NCBI RefSeq assembly: GCF_025628895.1
Contig: NZ_JAOTJC010000005.1
Coordinates: forward strand, 1 to 64,000
Source: Alteromonas salexigens
Lineage (GTDB): Bacteria; Pseudomonadota; Gammaproteobacteria; Enterobacterales; Alteromonadaceae
Direction of reading: 5' to 3'
DNA: 64,000 bases
The notes under the pieces: model-generated
What the model was told of the DNA's origin: nothing
Database searches by the model: none
Seen by the model: only the letters and a program-made list of their open reading frames with translations
Shown: positions 27,748 to 36,193 of the stretch, in pieces
Layout of the letters: every line of letters starts with the position of its first letter
How positions within the stretch are numbered: the first letter of the stretch is position 1
Position numbers and translations under genes: made by a program

Positions 27748-28575
27748 CTATAGCGTCCGCAGACTGTAACGTAACGTGTACAGGCGGGTCAGCAGCTCGC
27801 CTTTTACGTTTACGATGTCATCTGAGGAGCGCCACACATCGTCCATTTGTGCACCCGATGCCGTTTCGGTGGTGGTAATCAGCGTGTCTACCGCCGTCGA
27901 TGCTGCCGTGTAGTCGCTGGCTTGCAATGCGGAGTACAGACTGTTTAGTCCGCTGTCCAGTGCTGTCAGTACCACCGAATCGATGCGGCTGCGGTTGTTG
28001 CTCACCAGGTCATCCAGCAATGCGTATTTAGTTGCCAGTACCTCATTCTGCGGGCGGGTATCGGCCATGATAATAAAGTCGGAGAAGCTACCAGTGTTAC
28101 CACGAGCACGGAAACTGCCCGATGAGGTCAACTGGGTAATATCTTCAAACGTACCGTCCGCATGGGAGCGGAACAAACGTAATGGAGTACCTGCTACGTA
28201 GTGCAGGTTTTTAGTGTATAGCTCAACGGTGGCAACGCCTTCAAAGGCAAAACCTTTGTCCGTTTTGGGTTCAATAGAGACCATCACCGGAAACGCAGCC
28301 GGCGCGCTGATGAGCGACGTGGGCAGGCGATTCTGAATGGCCAGTGACGCAGGGGACAACAGCTCTGCAGTAATGTCTACAGTATTGGCATTCAGGCCAA
28401 CGGTGTTGTCGAATTCCAGTGTGACATCGACCGCGATGCTCTGACCTAAATCAATTTTGGCCTGCACGGTGTTGTCGGCAATCGTTAGCGTGGCGGGTGA
28501 GACGACCTGTGCTTGCGCAATTGGTGCGGCAAGAACTGCACAGGCTACCAGCGTTCGAAGGAATGATACTTTCAT
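27748..28575 (-). CDS. Secreted protein of unknown function, linked to protease locus
   Basis: About 275 residues with a signal peptide (MKVSFLRTLVACAVLAAPIAQAQ). The first half is predicted beta-rich, with a pattern such as ATVELYTKNLHYVAGTPLRLFRS and SGSFSDFIIMAD, suggesting an Ig- or ZU5/autoproteolysis-like extracellular fold. The second half is helical (from NEVLATKYALLDDLVS). I do not recognise the family. The frame extends upstream to 28653, but the ATG at 28575 has GAGG at the right distance and begins the signal peptide. Lying between a secreted protease and its probable signalling genes, it could be the extracellular sensor, an inhibitor or a chaperone of the protease; this is conjecture. 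Confidence 0.75.
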   Translation of the reverse strand: MKVSFLRTLVACAVLAAPIAQAQVVSPATLTIADNTVQAKIDLGQSIAVDVTLEFDNTVGLNANTVDITAELLSPASLAIQNRLPTSLISAPAAFPVMVSIEPKTDKGFAFEGVATVELYTKNLHYVAGTPLRLFRSHADGTFEDITQLTSSGSFRARGNTGSFSDFIIMADTRPQNEVLATKYALLDDLVSNNRSRIDSVVLTALDSGLNSLYSALQASDYTAASTAVDTLITTTETASGAQMDDVWRSSDDIVNVKGELLTRLYTLRYSLRTL

Positions 28576-28596
28576 AGCGTGTACCTCATGGTTGAT

Positions 28597-28648
28597 GTTT
28601 AAAAATACAGCAAGGCGGATGGCGGTGCAAGTGACCCCGGTCCGCCTT
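28597..28648 (-). terminator. Possible attenuator between subtilase 2 and the downstream signalling genes
   Basis: On the minus strand AAGGCGGA, a 21-base loop and TCCGCCTT form an 8-bp stem, followed after seven bases by five T. The long loop and displaced T tract suggest incomplete termination, which would let a highly expressed protease share a promoter with weakly expressed regulators. Confidence 0.45.
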
Positions 28649-28659
28649 AGCATCGCTAC

Positions 28660-31140
28660 TTACTGAAAGTATTGGGTAAAGAAACGTGACGCCAGCACCG
28701 CGTAATGGGCACGGGTAACCACGGCATCAGGCGCGAAGGCGGCAGTGAGTGTTGGCTCCATACCGAACGGCCCTTGTTCCACGCCAAATTCAACATTAAT
28801 TAATGACAGTGTGATGGCAAGCTGCACATGACCTTTCAGTTCATCAGGGATAGCGTCCTGATCTGCCAGCACAATTTGCTCACCTCTGTAGTCAACCACG
28901 ATGTCAGCGCTGGGGTCGAAGGTGTTAGCCACATCTTCCAGTCCCAACATCTGCACTAATGCGTAGGCCATATCCAGTTTGTCAACCTTGGCATTGGGCG
29001 CTGCACTGCCGTCGATAGCCGGTAATACAGGGGCCTGGGTGCGCAGGTTATCTTTTAATGCACCACCTTGCACCGACACAGACTCGATGAATGCTTTTTC
29101 AAACCCGGGCACGTTCGTCAGCGCAGGTTGTGCTTCGTTGAGCAGGTCACGATACTGGCGAACTGCACCGCCCATAACCGCATAGCGGGCAAAGTGACGA
29201 CGCTTCAGGCCGGCGTTCGGGTAGAAGCGGTTGCCATCTGAGCCGTCCATCAGACGTTCGCTGATAGCAAACTCAATTGCACCTTGTTGCGGGTGGCCTT
29301 CAATATCGTTCATGCCGTCGAAGCCGCCGCTTTTCTCAAAGCTAATGGTGACATCGAAAGTCTCAGGCAGACCAGGGCCGTTGGTTAAACCCAGCGGATC
29401 TGCTTCTACTCCAGACAATGAAGTCAGGCCATATACGTAAAGGCCCCATGTACCCGGCATACCCGGCGCGGCTACACGCATGGTTTCCGTCAGTACGGGG
29501 GTAGACAGGTTTCCGAAATATTCGGTGCCGTCAGGGGCGACTAACACCAGTTTAGTGAGGTTGGCCAGCGAGCTGGCTGATGCCTTTACCAGTACATCGT
29601 CTTCTTCAACGGTAAAGTTCACCACTTCAGGTTCGCCCACCGGCGCATAGAAAACTTCTTCTTCGATAACACGATCACTGGGCGAGACCAGCGCGTTGGC
29701 TTTAAATGTGGTCTCTTCCAGGTTGTTCACAGTGACGGTGTGATTCATATCGAAATCAAGAGCAGCTGCTACTGCCGAACGGGCATTCACATAACCGGCA
29801 CCCACTTCCCAGCGCTCATAACCTGGCATATTGGTGGCTGTTTCCTGAAGCAGGCGTTTAATTGTGAGGTTGTCCAGCGACGGGTTTGCTTCCAGCATCA
29901 GTGCAATAATTCCCGACACATGCGGGGTGGCCATGGAGGTACCAGAAATCATGGTGTAAAACGGCAGGTACTCGGGTTCGATGGCGTCGATATCTGCATC
30001 CCCACCATTTGCCGCAAGGTTGGTGCTGGCACGGGTGGAAATAATGTCCACACCCGGCGCGACAATGCTGATTTCGTTGTTGTAGGTCCATTCGCTGCCG
30101 TCAGGCATGGTGAAGGTGCCGGACTCGCTTTTCAGTCCACGAGATGAGAAGTCAGCCAGTTTGCCGAACTTGTCACCGGCGCCTACTGAAATTCCCCACG
30201 GAATTTGTGCGTAAGGGTTGTGTGAATCTTCGCCCGGACCGCTGTTTCCGGCAGCAAATACACTCATGATCCCCAGTTTGTGGGCTTTATACGATGCCAT
30301 GGATACCGGACCAAGTGGCTCATATTTGCCACTTGAACCCCAGGAGTTGCTGATCACTTTGATGGGGTTATCGTAGCTGTAAATTTTGCTGATGGCGAAG
30401 TCAAAACCGCCAATGGTGTCGAGTAGCAGCACGCCACCGCCTGAACCATACCCTATCAGGTCGGCATCCGGTGCTGCGCCTACATATTTGCCATCAGACA
30501 TCACGCCGCTGCCAGCGATGGTGCCTGCCACGTGAGTACCGTGACCCGAGTTAGTGTCGGTGTTTACCTGGCCGGTCAGCGTAAAGCCTTCGGTGGCGCC
30601 GGTAATAGAAATGGCGGACGCGTGAGTAAGCGCCTGGACGTTTTCTACAACAGTATCGCCGAACAGCAGATCCTGGTGGGCCGCATCTACGCCGGAATCG
30701 TTAACCATAATAGTCACACCGCGACCGGTAAAGTCGGTGCCATTACGGCTTATAAAGCCGTTGGTTTGCAGGTCGGCCACACCGGTAATCTCCCGGGCAT
30801 CGGCGTTGTACATCTGCATTTGACGATTCGCGAAGACAGACCGTACCCCGTCTAGTTGCGCAATGGCTTCTATCTGGCTTTTATTTGCTACAACGCCAAT
30901 AATAGGCAACGACTGAAATTGAACCCCCTGTGTAATACCCAGGTTAGTCAGTTGCAGAAGTTGCGACTCTGCCAGTGGCTCCATCTGGTCAAAAGTGACC
31001 ACGGCCATGGTGGTTTCCAAACCGCTCAGTTCAGCCAGCTTGGTGGTCATTTGTGAGCCGATATAGGCATCCGCCAGTGCAGGCGCGGCAGGCACTGCCA
31101 GCATGGCTGCGGCGAGGGTAGAGAGAGTGAATTTTTTCAT
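28660..31140 (-). CDS. Secreted subtilisin-like (S8) serine protease with SLH-like C-terminus
   Basis: About 826 residues. The signal peptide MKKFTLSTLAAAMLAVPAAPALA precedes an I9-like propeptide and the S8 domain with Asp148 (NDSGVDAAHQDL), His200 (SGHGTHVAGT) and Ser402 (SGTSMATPHVSG). The oxyanion Asn is in AAGNSGPG. A beta-rich region follows, then two SLH-like segments at the end (FYPNAGLKRRHFARYAV and FAPDAVVTRAHYAVLASRFF). The frame extends to 31191, but the ATG at 31140 follows GGAG and starts the signal peptide. It is the first gene of a minus-strand series ending with the NarL-type regulator, and is paralogous to the protease at 19907-22366. Confidence 0.9.
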   Translation of the reverse strand: MKKFTLSTLAAAMLAVPAAPALADAYIGSQMTTKLAELSGLETTMAVVTFDQMEPLAESQLLQLTNLGITQGVQFQSLPIIGVVANKSQIEAIAQLDGVRSVFANRQMQMYNADAREITGVADLQTNGFISRNGTDFTGRGVTIMVNDSGVDAAHQDLLFGDTVVENVQALTHASAISITGATEGFTLTGQVNTDTNSGHGTHVAGTIAGSGVMSDGKYVGAAPDADLIGYGSGGGVLLLDTIGGFDFAISKIYSYDNPIKVISNSWGSSGKYEPLGPVSMASYKAHKLGIMSVFAAGNSGPGEDSHNPYAQIPWGISVGAGDKFGKLADFSSRGLKSESGTFTMPDGSEWTYNNEISIVAPGVDIISTRASTNLAANGGDADIDAIEPEYLPFYTMISGTSMATPHVSGIIALMLEANPSLDNLTIKRLLQETATNMPGYERWEVGAGYVNARSAVAAALDFDMNHTVTVNNLEETTFKANALVSPSDRVIEEEVFYAPVGEPEVVNFTVEEDDVLVKASASSLANLTKLVLVAPDGTEYFGNLSTPVLTETMRVAAPGMPGTWGLYVYGLTSLSGVEADPLGLTNGPGLPETFDVTISFEKSGGFDGMNDIEGHPQQGAIEFAISERLMDGSDGNRFYPNAGLKRRHFARYAVMGGAVRQYRDLLNEAQPALTNVPGFEKAFIESVSVQGGALKDNLRTQAPVLPAIDGSAAPNAKVDKLDMAYALVQMLGLEDVANTFDPSADIVVDYRGEQIVLADQDAIPDELKGHVQLAITLSLINVEFGVEQGPFGMEPTLTAAFAPDAVVTRAHYAVLASRFFTQYFQ

Positions 31141-31459
31141 TATTAGCTCCGGGTCGGTATGCTGGTGAGGGACATAACTCAGAACCAGCAATCGCGTTTA
31201 ATTAATAAGCAGTTTGAGCCTGGGGGGGATTGGAAGCTATAGGGGTTTACCCCTGGATCGCGCGTCTGTCACACTGACGTAATAAACGTCTGCTTGCGCT
31301 GCGACCAGGTAATTAAGCGTCCCGGCAAGCATACCGGGGCAGTCCACAGCAGTTCATAGCAAGCCGTGGCTCTCGTGGGAATATAATAAACGGGCATCTT
31401 TTACCGGCGGTAAAGCGCTTACGCCGGATAACAGCAATACAGGAAATCTGGTTACCATT
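31141..31459. other. Divergent promoter region, subtilase 2 / aldo-keto reductase
   Basis: About 320 bases without a gene. It holds palindromic box copy 3 (31237-31254). Reading toward the protease there is a possible -10 (TATTAA, around 31200-31208). Toward the reductase, GGCAAGCATACCGGGGC and CCGGCGGTAAAGCGCTTACGCCGG form inverted repeats (near 31325 and 31401-31424) of unknown role. Confidence 0.45.
31237..31254 (-). promoter_or_regulatory. Palindromic box, copy 3, upstream of subtilase 2
   Basis: On the minus strand: AGGGG TAAA CCCCT followed by ATAG, about 97 bases before the subtilase 2 start codon. The same spacing, palindrome and ATAG tail are found at 19603 and 19834 on the plus strand, each oriented toward its downstream gene. 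Confidence 0.55.
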
Positions 31460-32512
31460 ATGCGATACCATACTTTAGGCAGCAGTGGTTTATCGGTGTC
31501 AGACGTTTGTCTGGGCACCATGACCTGGGGCATTCAGAACACCCAGCAAGACGCCGATGCCCAGCTTGAGCTGGCACTGGGGGCGGGCATTAATCTTATC
31601 GACACCGCGGAAATGTATCCGGTGCCGCCAAATAAACAAACCTATGGCAATACAGAGCGGATCATTGGTGATTACCTGCGCCGCCATCCCCATAAGCGGG
31701 ATGAAATGGTGCTGATGACAAAAGTCGCGGGCAGTGGCTTGCGCTACATTCGCGATGGTCGCCCCATTACCGCCTCAGCCGTGACGGAGGCGCTGGATAA
31801 CTCGCTGCGCCGGCTACAAACCGACACCGTAGACGTGTATCAGCTGCACTGGCCAAACCGTGCCACCCCGCACTTTGCAAAACACTGGCCTGGCAGGCAT
31901 AACCCCACAGGCATTGACCGGGAAGACGAAATTGATGGCATGCGGGATATTCTTGAAGGCCTGCGCAAGGCATTGGCTGCCGGGAAGATCAAACACTGGG
32001 GGCTGTCGGATGATACTCCCTGGGGCGTGCATACCTTTTTGAGGCTGTGCAGTGAAATGAATATGCCCAAACCCGTTTCCATCCAGAATGAATTCAGCCT
32101 GTTACATGCCAAAGACTGGCCCTATCTGATTGAGATGTGTCAGTTAGAAAATATTGCGTATCTGCCCTGGTCGCCATTAGCCACCGGCCTGTTAACCGGC
32201 AAGTACCTGGACGGGGCTCGCCCTAAAGGATCCCGCTGGACCTATGTGCAGCGGCAGGGGTTGTTTCGGGATACCTCACAGGCACAGGATGCCACCCGTC
32301 AGTATATGGAAATTGCCGTTAAGGCTGATATGACCCCGGCGCAACTGGCGCTGGCCTGGTGTCAGCAGGTGCCTGGGGTCGTCTCGACAATTATCGGGGG
32401 GACATCGGTAGCTCAACTGAAAGAAAATATTGCGGCGTTTTCCATGCCCCTGGACGAAAACGTGCTGGATCAAGTGAACCGGGTGTTCCGGCGTTTTCCA
32501 CAGCCGTTTTAA
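31460..32512 (+). CDS. NADP(H)-dependent aldo-keto reductase (Tas-like)
   Basis: A 350-residue (beta/alpha)8 oxidoreductase, close in length and motifs to E. coli Tas (346). It contains LGTMTWGIQN, the catalytic Asp/Tyr in NLIDTAEMYPVPPN, the catalytic Lys in LMTKVAG, the His in QLHWPNR, IQNEFSLL, and the C-terminal cofactor-binding STIIGGTSVAQLKENI. It reduces carbonyl compounds with NADPH; the natural substrate is not predictable. It is divergent from the protease locus and convergent with the amylase gene, so probably monocistronic. Confidence 0.9.
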   Translation: MRYHTLGSSGLSVSDVCLGTMTWGIQNTQQDADAQLELALGAGINLIDTAEMYPVPPNKQTYGNTERIIGDYLRRHPHKRDEMVLMTKVAGSGLRYIRDGRPITASAVTEALDNSLRRLQTDTVDVYQLHWPNRATPHFAKHWPGRHNPTGIDREDEIDGMRDILEGLRKALAAGKIKHWGLSDDTPWGVHTFLRLCSEMNMPKPVSIQNEFSLLHAKDWPYLIEMCQLENIAYLPWSPLATGLLTGKYLDGARPKGSRWTYVQRQGLFRDTSQAQDATRQYMEIAVKADMTPAQLALAWCQQVPGVVSTIIGGTSVAQLKENIAAFSMPLDENVLDQVNRVFRRFPQPF

Positions 32513-32521
32513 ATGGGGAAA

Positions 32522-32543
32522 CCGGTCAGCGCAGGCTGACCGG
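32522..32543. other. Hairpin between convergent aldo-keto reductase and amylase genes
   Basis: CCGGTCAGC, GCAG loop, GCTGACCGG: a perfect 9-bp stem. On the minus strand it is followed by TTTCCCC, only a weak T tract. Confidence 0.55.
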
Positions 32544-32552
32544 CATAGTTGC

Positions 32553-34541
32553 CTACAGGTTAGTGATGGTGGCGGTATTTTGGCCAAACCGGAACATATT
32601 CTTTTTGCCACACTGCGCCATGTGGTTGGTTGAACTGTACGGCGTACCGGACTGGGCAATGTCGCCCTCCCAGCCCTGACCATTTTTCACAAATGCTTTC
32701 AGTTCGAACCAGCCGTTAACCGTTTTGCTGCAGTCCATCTGCACATCCAGCATCCAGTAGTGCTGGCCCCAGGTATTCAGCGGGGTTTCGCCGTACCCGT
32801 CATTAGCTACGGTTTTTACTGCTCCCCACTCGGCAGGCCAGCTATTGGTGGTCCAGTCCAGAGCGCTGCCTTCGGCCTCACTGCTTTGCGAGGCTTCTAT
32901 CCCATACCAGTCAAGATAGTTGTCGTTAGCCTTCCACGGGGCCGTGGTGGTGTTTTTCAGATTGTTATGCACAATCGGAATGGCACAGGCGTAATTGCTA
33001 CTGGTGCAGTTACGGCCCAGGGCACTGGCGGCATAGTCGTGATCAATTCCGCCCCGCACAAACATATCCTGGCCGCTGGTGGTTTCAGCTTCAATGAAGA
33101 TGACTGTGCGTTGCCAGTCTGCGGAGCCCGTCTGTCCGGATACTCTGGCGCCTTTATGAATGGCAATGGCTTCCCACGAAGCCACCGAGGCTGCCAGCAT
33201 GCCGCTGCTATCGACGGTCACCGTGGTGCCGGTGCAGCCATTGCCGGCCGCGTTAAGTTGCCCGGTGAGAACATCACAGTATTCGCCCGGAGCCATGGAG
33301 GTTTGCAGGCTGGCGGTTAGCGCGTACGACTCTTTATTGATCACCACAAAGCCACTGTCTGCCCGGCCAAACGCAATCTGGTTACCACCGTTACTCCACC
33401 AGTCAGTCACACTGAAGTTGTCAGCGGTGTTATTGCGAAAATCCACGCCACCGGCAATGTACGACCACCGGTGTTCACATTTCCAGTTACTGCCAAAACA
33501 TTCCAGGTTGCCGTTATTATGCACCGGCATGGCAGGTGGACCCGCGTCGGTATCGCCGTGGAAATCGAAACTGGACATCACTTTGGGGTAACCGTACGGC
33601 CAGGCCAGCATAAACACATTGGCTAAATCGTACAGCCGGCCATCTTCGAAGGTAATGACGTTGCCGCCACCGCCATGGGCACGCTGATTGTCATGGTTAT
33701 CCACAAATACCACCGCCTGGTGACTGGGCATAAAGCCCCAGGCCTCACCAAAGTTGCTTAACCAGGAGAGCGATCCGTTGCGAAACACATTGCCAATCTC
33801 CACCGAGTATTTAAATTCAGTCACCAGGCCATTGCCAAAGTATTCTGATGCGCTGACGGCTTCACCGCCCTGATCAATGACCTCCTGAAATACCAACGGG
33901 TTACCGTTTACCTGTTGCAGTACGCCGGCTATATCTGCCGCTGGCATGTGTTTGGAGGCATCTAAGCGGAAACCGGCGACACCGATATTGACCAGATCAT
34001 TAAGATAGCCTGCCAGCGTCGACTGTACATAGCTGGCGTCGGTGTCCAGATCGGCCAGCCCCACCAGTTCACAGTTCTGTACTTCCCAGCGGTTGCCATA
34101 GTCGTTAATGGCGCAGGTGTCATGAAAATCCTGCGGCGAATAATTAGGGTAAGACTTATTACCGAAGGTGTTACCCGCCGTGCCGGTTCCGCTGCCTGCC
34201 GCCATATGATTGATAACCGCATCGACGTAGATATCCACGCCTGCCGCATCACACCGTTGTACCATGTCGATGAATTCCGCGCGGTTACCGCCCCGGCTTT
34301 GCAATACGTAGCTTACCGGTTGATAGCGGGCCCACCACTGGGAAACATCAATATGTTCATTGGGCGGCGAAACCTGGATCGCCGCATAGCCTTTAGGGCC
34401 TAAAAAGGTTTCACATTCAGTGGCAATATCCTGCCAGTTCCAGTCGAATAAATGTACAAAAGTGGTAGGGGCCGCATGGGCTGCGGAGGGGGCAAGCATA
34501 AGCGCGGAAGCCAGTGCTGTGCTCGTGAGTGTTGCTTTCAT
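32553..34541 (-). CDS. Secreted chloride-dependent-type alpha-amylase (GH13)
   Basis: A 662-residue precursor strongly resembling the Pseudoalteromonas haloplanktis cold-active amylase (AHA). After the signal peptide ([23 protein letters not shown]) comes a GH13 barrel with nucleophile Asp194 (GFRLDASKH), acid/base Glu220 ([11 protein letters not shown]) and Asp284 (FVDNHDNQR). The chloride ligands of the animal-type subfamily appear conserved: Arg192, Asn282 and Lys320 ([11 protein letters not shown] also uses Lys). The mature enzyme should end near residue 475. The remaining 190 or so residues correspond in size and place to the AHA C-terminal propeptide, described as a secretion helper. 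Hydrolyses internal alpha-1,4 bonds of starch or glycogen outside the cell. Downstream of the porin gene on the same strand. Confidence 0.95.
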   Translation of the reverse strand: MKATLTSTALASALMLAPSAAHAAPTTFVHLFDWNWQDIATECETFLGPKGYAAIQVSPPNEHIDVSQWWARYQPVSYVLQSRGGNRAEFIDMVQRCDAAGVDIYVDAVINHMAAGSGTGTAGNTFGNKSYPNYSPQDFHDTCAINDYGNRWEVQNCELVGLADLDTDASYVQSTLAGYLNDLVNIGVAGFRLDASKHMPAADIAGVLQQVNGNPLVFQEVIDQGGEAVSASEYFGNGLVTEFKYSVEIGNVFRNGSLSWLSNFGEAWGFMPSHQAVVFVDNHDNQRAHGGGGNVITFEDGRLYDLANVFMLAWPYGYPKVMSSFDFHGDTDAGPPAMPVHNNGNLECFGSNWKCEHRWSYIAGGVDFRNNTADNFSVTDWWSNGGNQIAFGRADSGFVVINKESYALTASLQTSMAPGEYCDVLTGQLNAAGNGCTGTTVTVDSSGMLAASVASWEAIAIHKGARVSGQTGSADWQRTVIFIEAETTSGQDMFVRGGIDHDYAASALGRNCTSSNYACAIPIVHNNLKNTTTAPWKANDNYLDWYGIEASQSSEAEGSALDWTTNSWPAEWGAVKTVANDGYGETPLNTWGQHYWMLDVQMDCSKTVNGWFELKAFVKNGQGWEGDIAQSGTPYSSTNHMAQCGKKNMFRFGQNTATITNL

Positions 34542-34734
34542 TTCTCAGTGTCCCGTTAACTGTCGTTAAGGAACCTGTCAGGCGACGTTCGCATCCTTTT
34601 CCACGTAAACTGAAGTCAGGTTCAGAGTGAGTGTAAAATCCGGTTTGGCCGGTACCGGCAAACAAACTGGAGCTACTAACGTAGAATGTGAATAAAATGT
34701 AAACAATGTGAATACGTATGCAATGAAGGGAAAG

Positions 34735-34764
34735 CAGGGCGCAGGTGGAGTTCCTGACGCCCTG
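34735..34764 (-). terminator. Probable terminator after the porin gene
   Basis: On the minus strand CAGGGCG and CGCCCTG form a 7-bp stem, extended by an inner CAGG/CCTG, and followed by CTTTCCC. The T tract is weak. It lies 20 bases after the porin stop, before the amylase gene. Confidence 0.5.
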
Positions 34765-34783
34765 ACAAGCTTTGTGGGCCGGC

Positions 34784-35953
34784 CTAAAAAGCGTACTTTG
34801 CGGAAAATTGTACGCGGTGCATATCGCCCTCTAATCCTGACTCGACTTCGCGGTGGGCGAAGGCGTATTCGCCGCCGAAGGTCAGCGCGGGGGTGGGCGA
34901 GTACAGCAGATTCGCGCGGGTGCTGTAGGTGCTGGCCGTGACTGCGTCACCGCTCAACGCGGTATCGTTGTCAATTTCCAGCGCTGAAAACATCACACTG
35001 CTACGCATGCGATCGGTCCATACATGACGGTAGGCCAGGGTATACCCGTAAGAGTCCACGGCATTTAAATCACCAGTGTCCGTCACAACTGCGCCGTTAA
35101 AGGTATTCAGCGCGGTATAGCGGCCTACTCCCGAGCCGCTGTTGAACATCAGGCGAATATCATCGCCGTTGTCCAGGTTGATTTTACTCGATACAGCAAT
35201 CCCGTAACCGGTATCTGTGCCATCAATGTCGGTACCGTTATCGTACGCCAGCTGACGAACCAGACCGGCTACTTTTACATGACCCCAGTCACCCCTGGTT
35301 GTGTAGGCTGCGACCAGGTCCGGCACTGAATTGTCGTCGGCGACAACGCGGTCACCGCCGCCAAACGGCGTGACGGTAGTTTCCGGGTTTTCCAGCGCAA
35401 TCTGGAAACCATTGTGGCTGTAACGCACCATGGTTTGGCGGCCGAACGGGGTGCCATCGGTCACACCGATAAAGTCCAGTGATTCAGGCAGGATGCTCAC
35501 ATCCATAAAGGTGGTCCAGGTCTGACCCACCAGCCAGTTTTTATATTGCAGATAGGCGTGCCGGATGCGGGGGGTATAGGAGTTACTGACCCGTTCATTG
35601 CCGCCGTCGGTGACGATGAAGTCCAGCGCAATCACACCCGTGATGGTGTCGCCGCTGTCCGTGGCAGTCTGGGTAGTAAAGCGAAAGCGCGACTGACGGA
35701 TATGCGCGTCAAACTGAGTCCCTTCCTCATTGCCGGCGACCGGCGTCAGCGAAGGTATGTAAAACTCACGGCCAATACTGCCAGAGTCGAGCGTGCCTTC
35801 AGAATAGTTACTGAACATTGCATCAGCTTTAACGTAGCCGGTGAAACTAACATCGGTACTGTCGAGTACGTCAGCGCTCGCCTGGGAAGCGCCCATAACA
35901 CCAAAAAGCGCAAGCGATACCGCAGTGGCAGTGTTATTCATGGTTTTTCTCAT
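34784..35953 (-). CDS. DcaP-like outer-membrane porin
   Basis: About 389 residues. A signal peptide ends in the ASA region (GVMGASQASA). The mature protein is made of alternating short beta strands and ends with a C-terminal phenylalanine (FSAKYAF), the outer-membrane insertion signal. The pattern FTGYVKADAMFSNYSEG near the start, GQTWTTFMD and REFYIPSLTP are like DcaP-family trimeric porins, which take up small organic acids. The frame opens at 35977, but the ATG at 35953 follows GGACAG and gives a normal signal peptide. It is divergent from acs and shares the intergenic region with two acs-type operator boxes, so co-regulation with acetate metabolism is possible. Confidence 0.82.
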   Translation of the reverse strand: MRKTMNNTATAVSLALFGVMGASQASADVLDSTDVSFTGYVKADAMFSNYSEGTLDSGSIGREFYIPSLTPVAGNEEGTQFDAHIRQSRFRFTTQTATDSGDTITGVIALDFIVTDGGNERVSNSYTPRIRHAYLQYKNWLVGQTWTTFMDVSILPESLDFIGVTDGTPFGRQTMVRYSHNGFQIALENPETTVTPFGGGDRVVADDNSVPDLVAAYTTRGDWGHVKVAGLVRQLAYDNGTDIDGTDTGYGIAVSSKINLDNGDDIRLMFNSGSGVGRYTALNTFNGAVVTDTGDLNAVDSYGYTLAYRHVWTDRMRSSVMFSALEIDNDTALSGDAVTASTYSTRANLLYSPTPALTFGGEYAFAHREVESGLEGDMHRVQFSAKYAF

Positions 35954-36057
35954 AATACTGTCCGTTAAAATGTTCAATGGTAAAAAAGTGTAATTTTGCA
36001 GTTAACAATTGGTAATCTGACTGACAAACTGGAAATTGCAAATAAGCGGATGGTCTA

Positions 36058-36073
36058 TAAGACGAAAGTCTTA
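36058..36073. promoter_or_regulatory. acs operator-like palindrome, box 1
   Basis: TAAGAC GAAA GTCTTA, a perfect 6-4-6 inverted repeat in the porin-acs intergenic region. Its centre is 42 bases (four helical turns) from box 2. A similar box lies between crbS and the symporter genes. Confidence 0.65.
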
Positions 36074-36099
36074 GCGCGCAATGATAATAGCAAAGCGGC

Positions 36100-36115
36100 T
36101 AAGACCAAAGTCTCA
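36100..36115. promoter_or_regulatory. acs operator-like palindrome, box 2
   Basis: TAAGAC CAAA GTCTCA, one mismatch from a perfect repeat. A TACAAT -10-like element lies at 36148-36153 without a good -35, so box 2 would be centred about 50 bases before the transcript start, as for an activator-dependent promoter. Confidence 0.65.
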
Positions 36116-36193
36116 TTTTGCTTTGATCAGGAATGATTACATTGGACTACAATCTGAGAGCTTGACTTTAATTGGACACTGGAGGCACGAGTT

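Noticed and set aside
29740..30147. 135-codon plus-strand frame inside subtilase 2
   Set aside because: Antisense to the conserved catalytic domain; it has no ribosome-binding site and its cysteine/histidine-rich composition is typical of a shadow frame.
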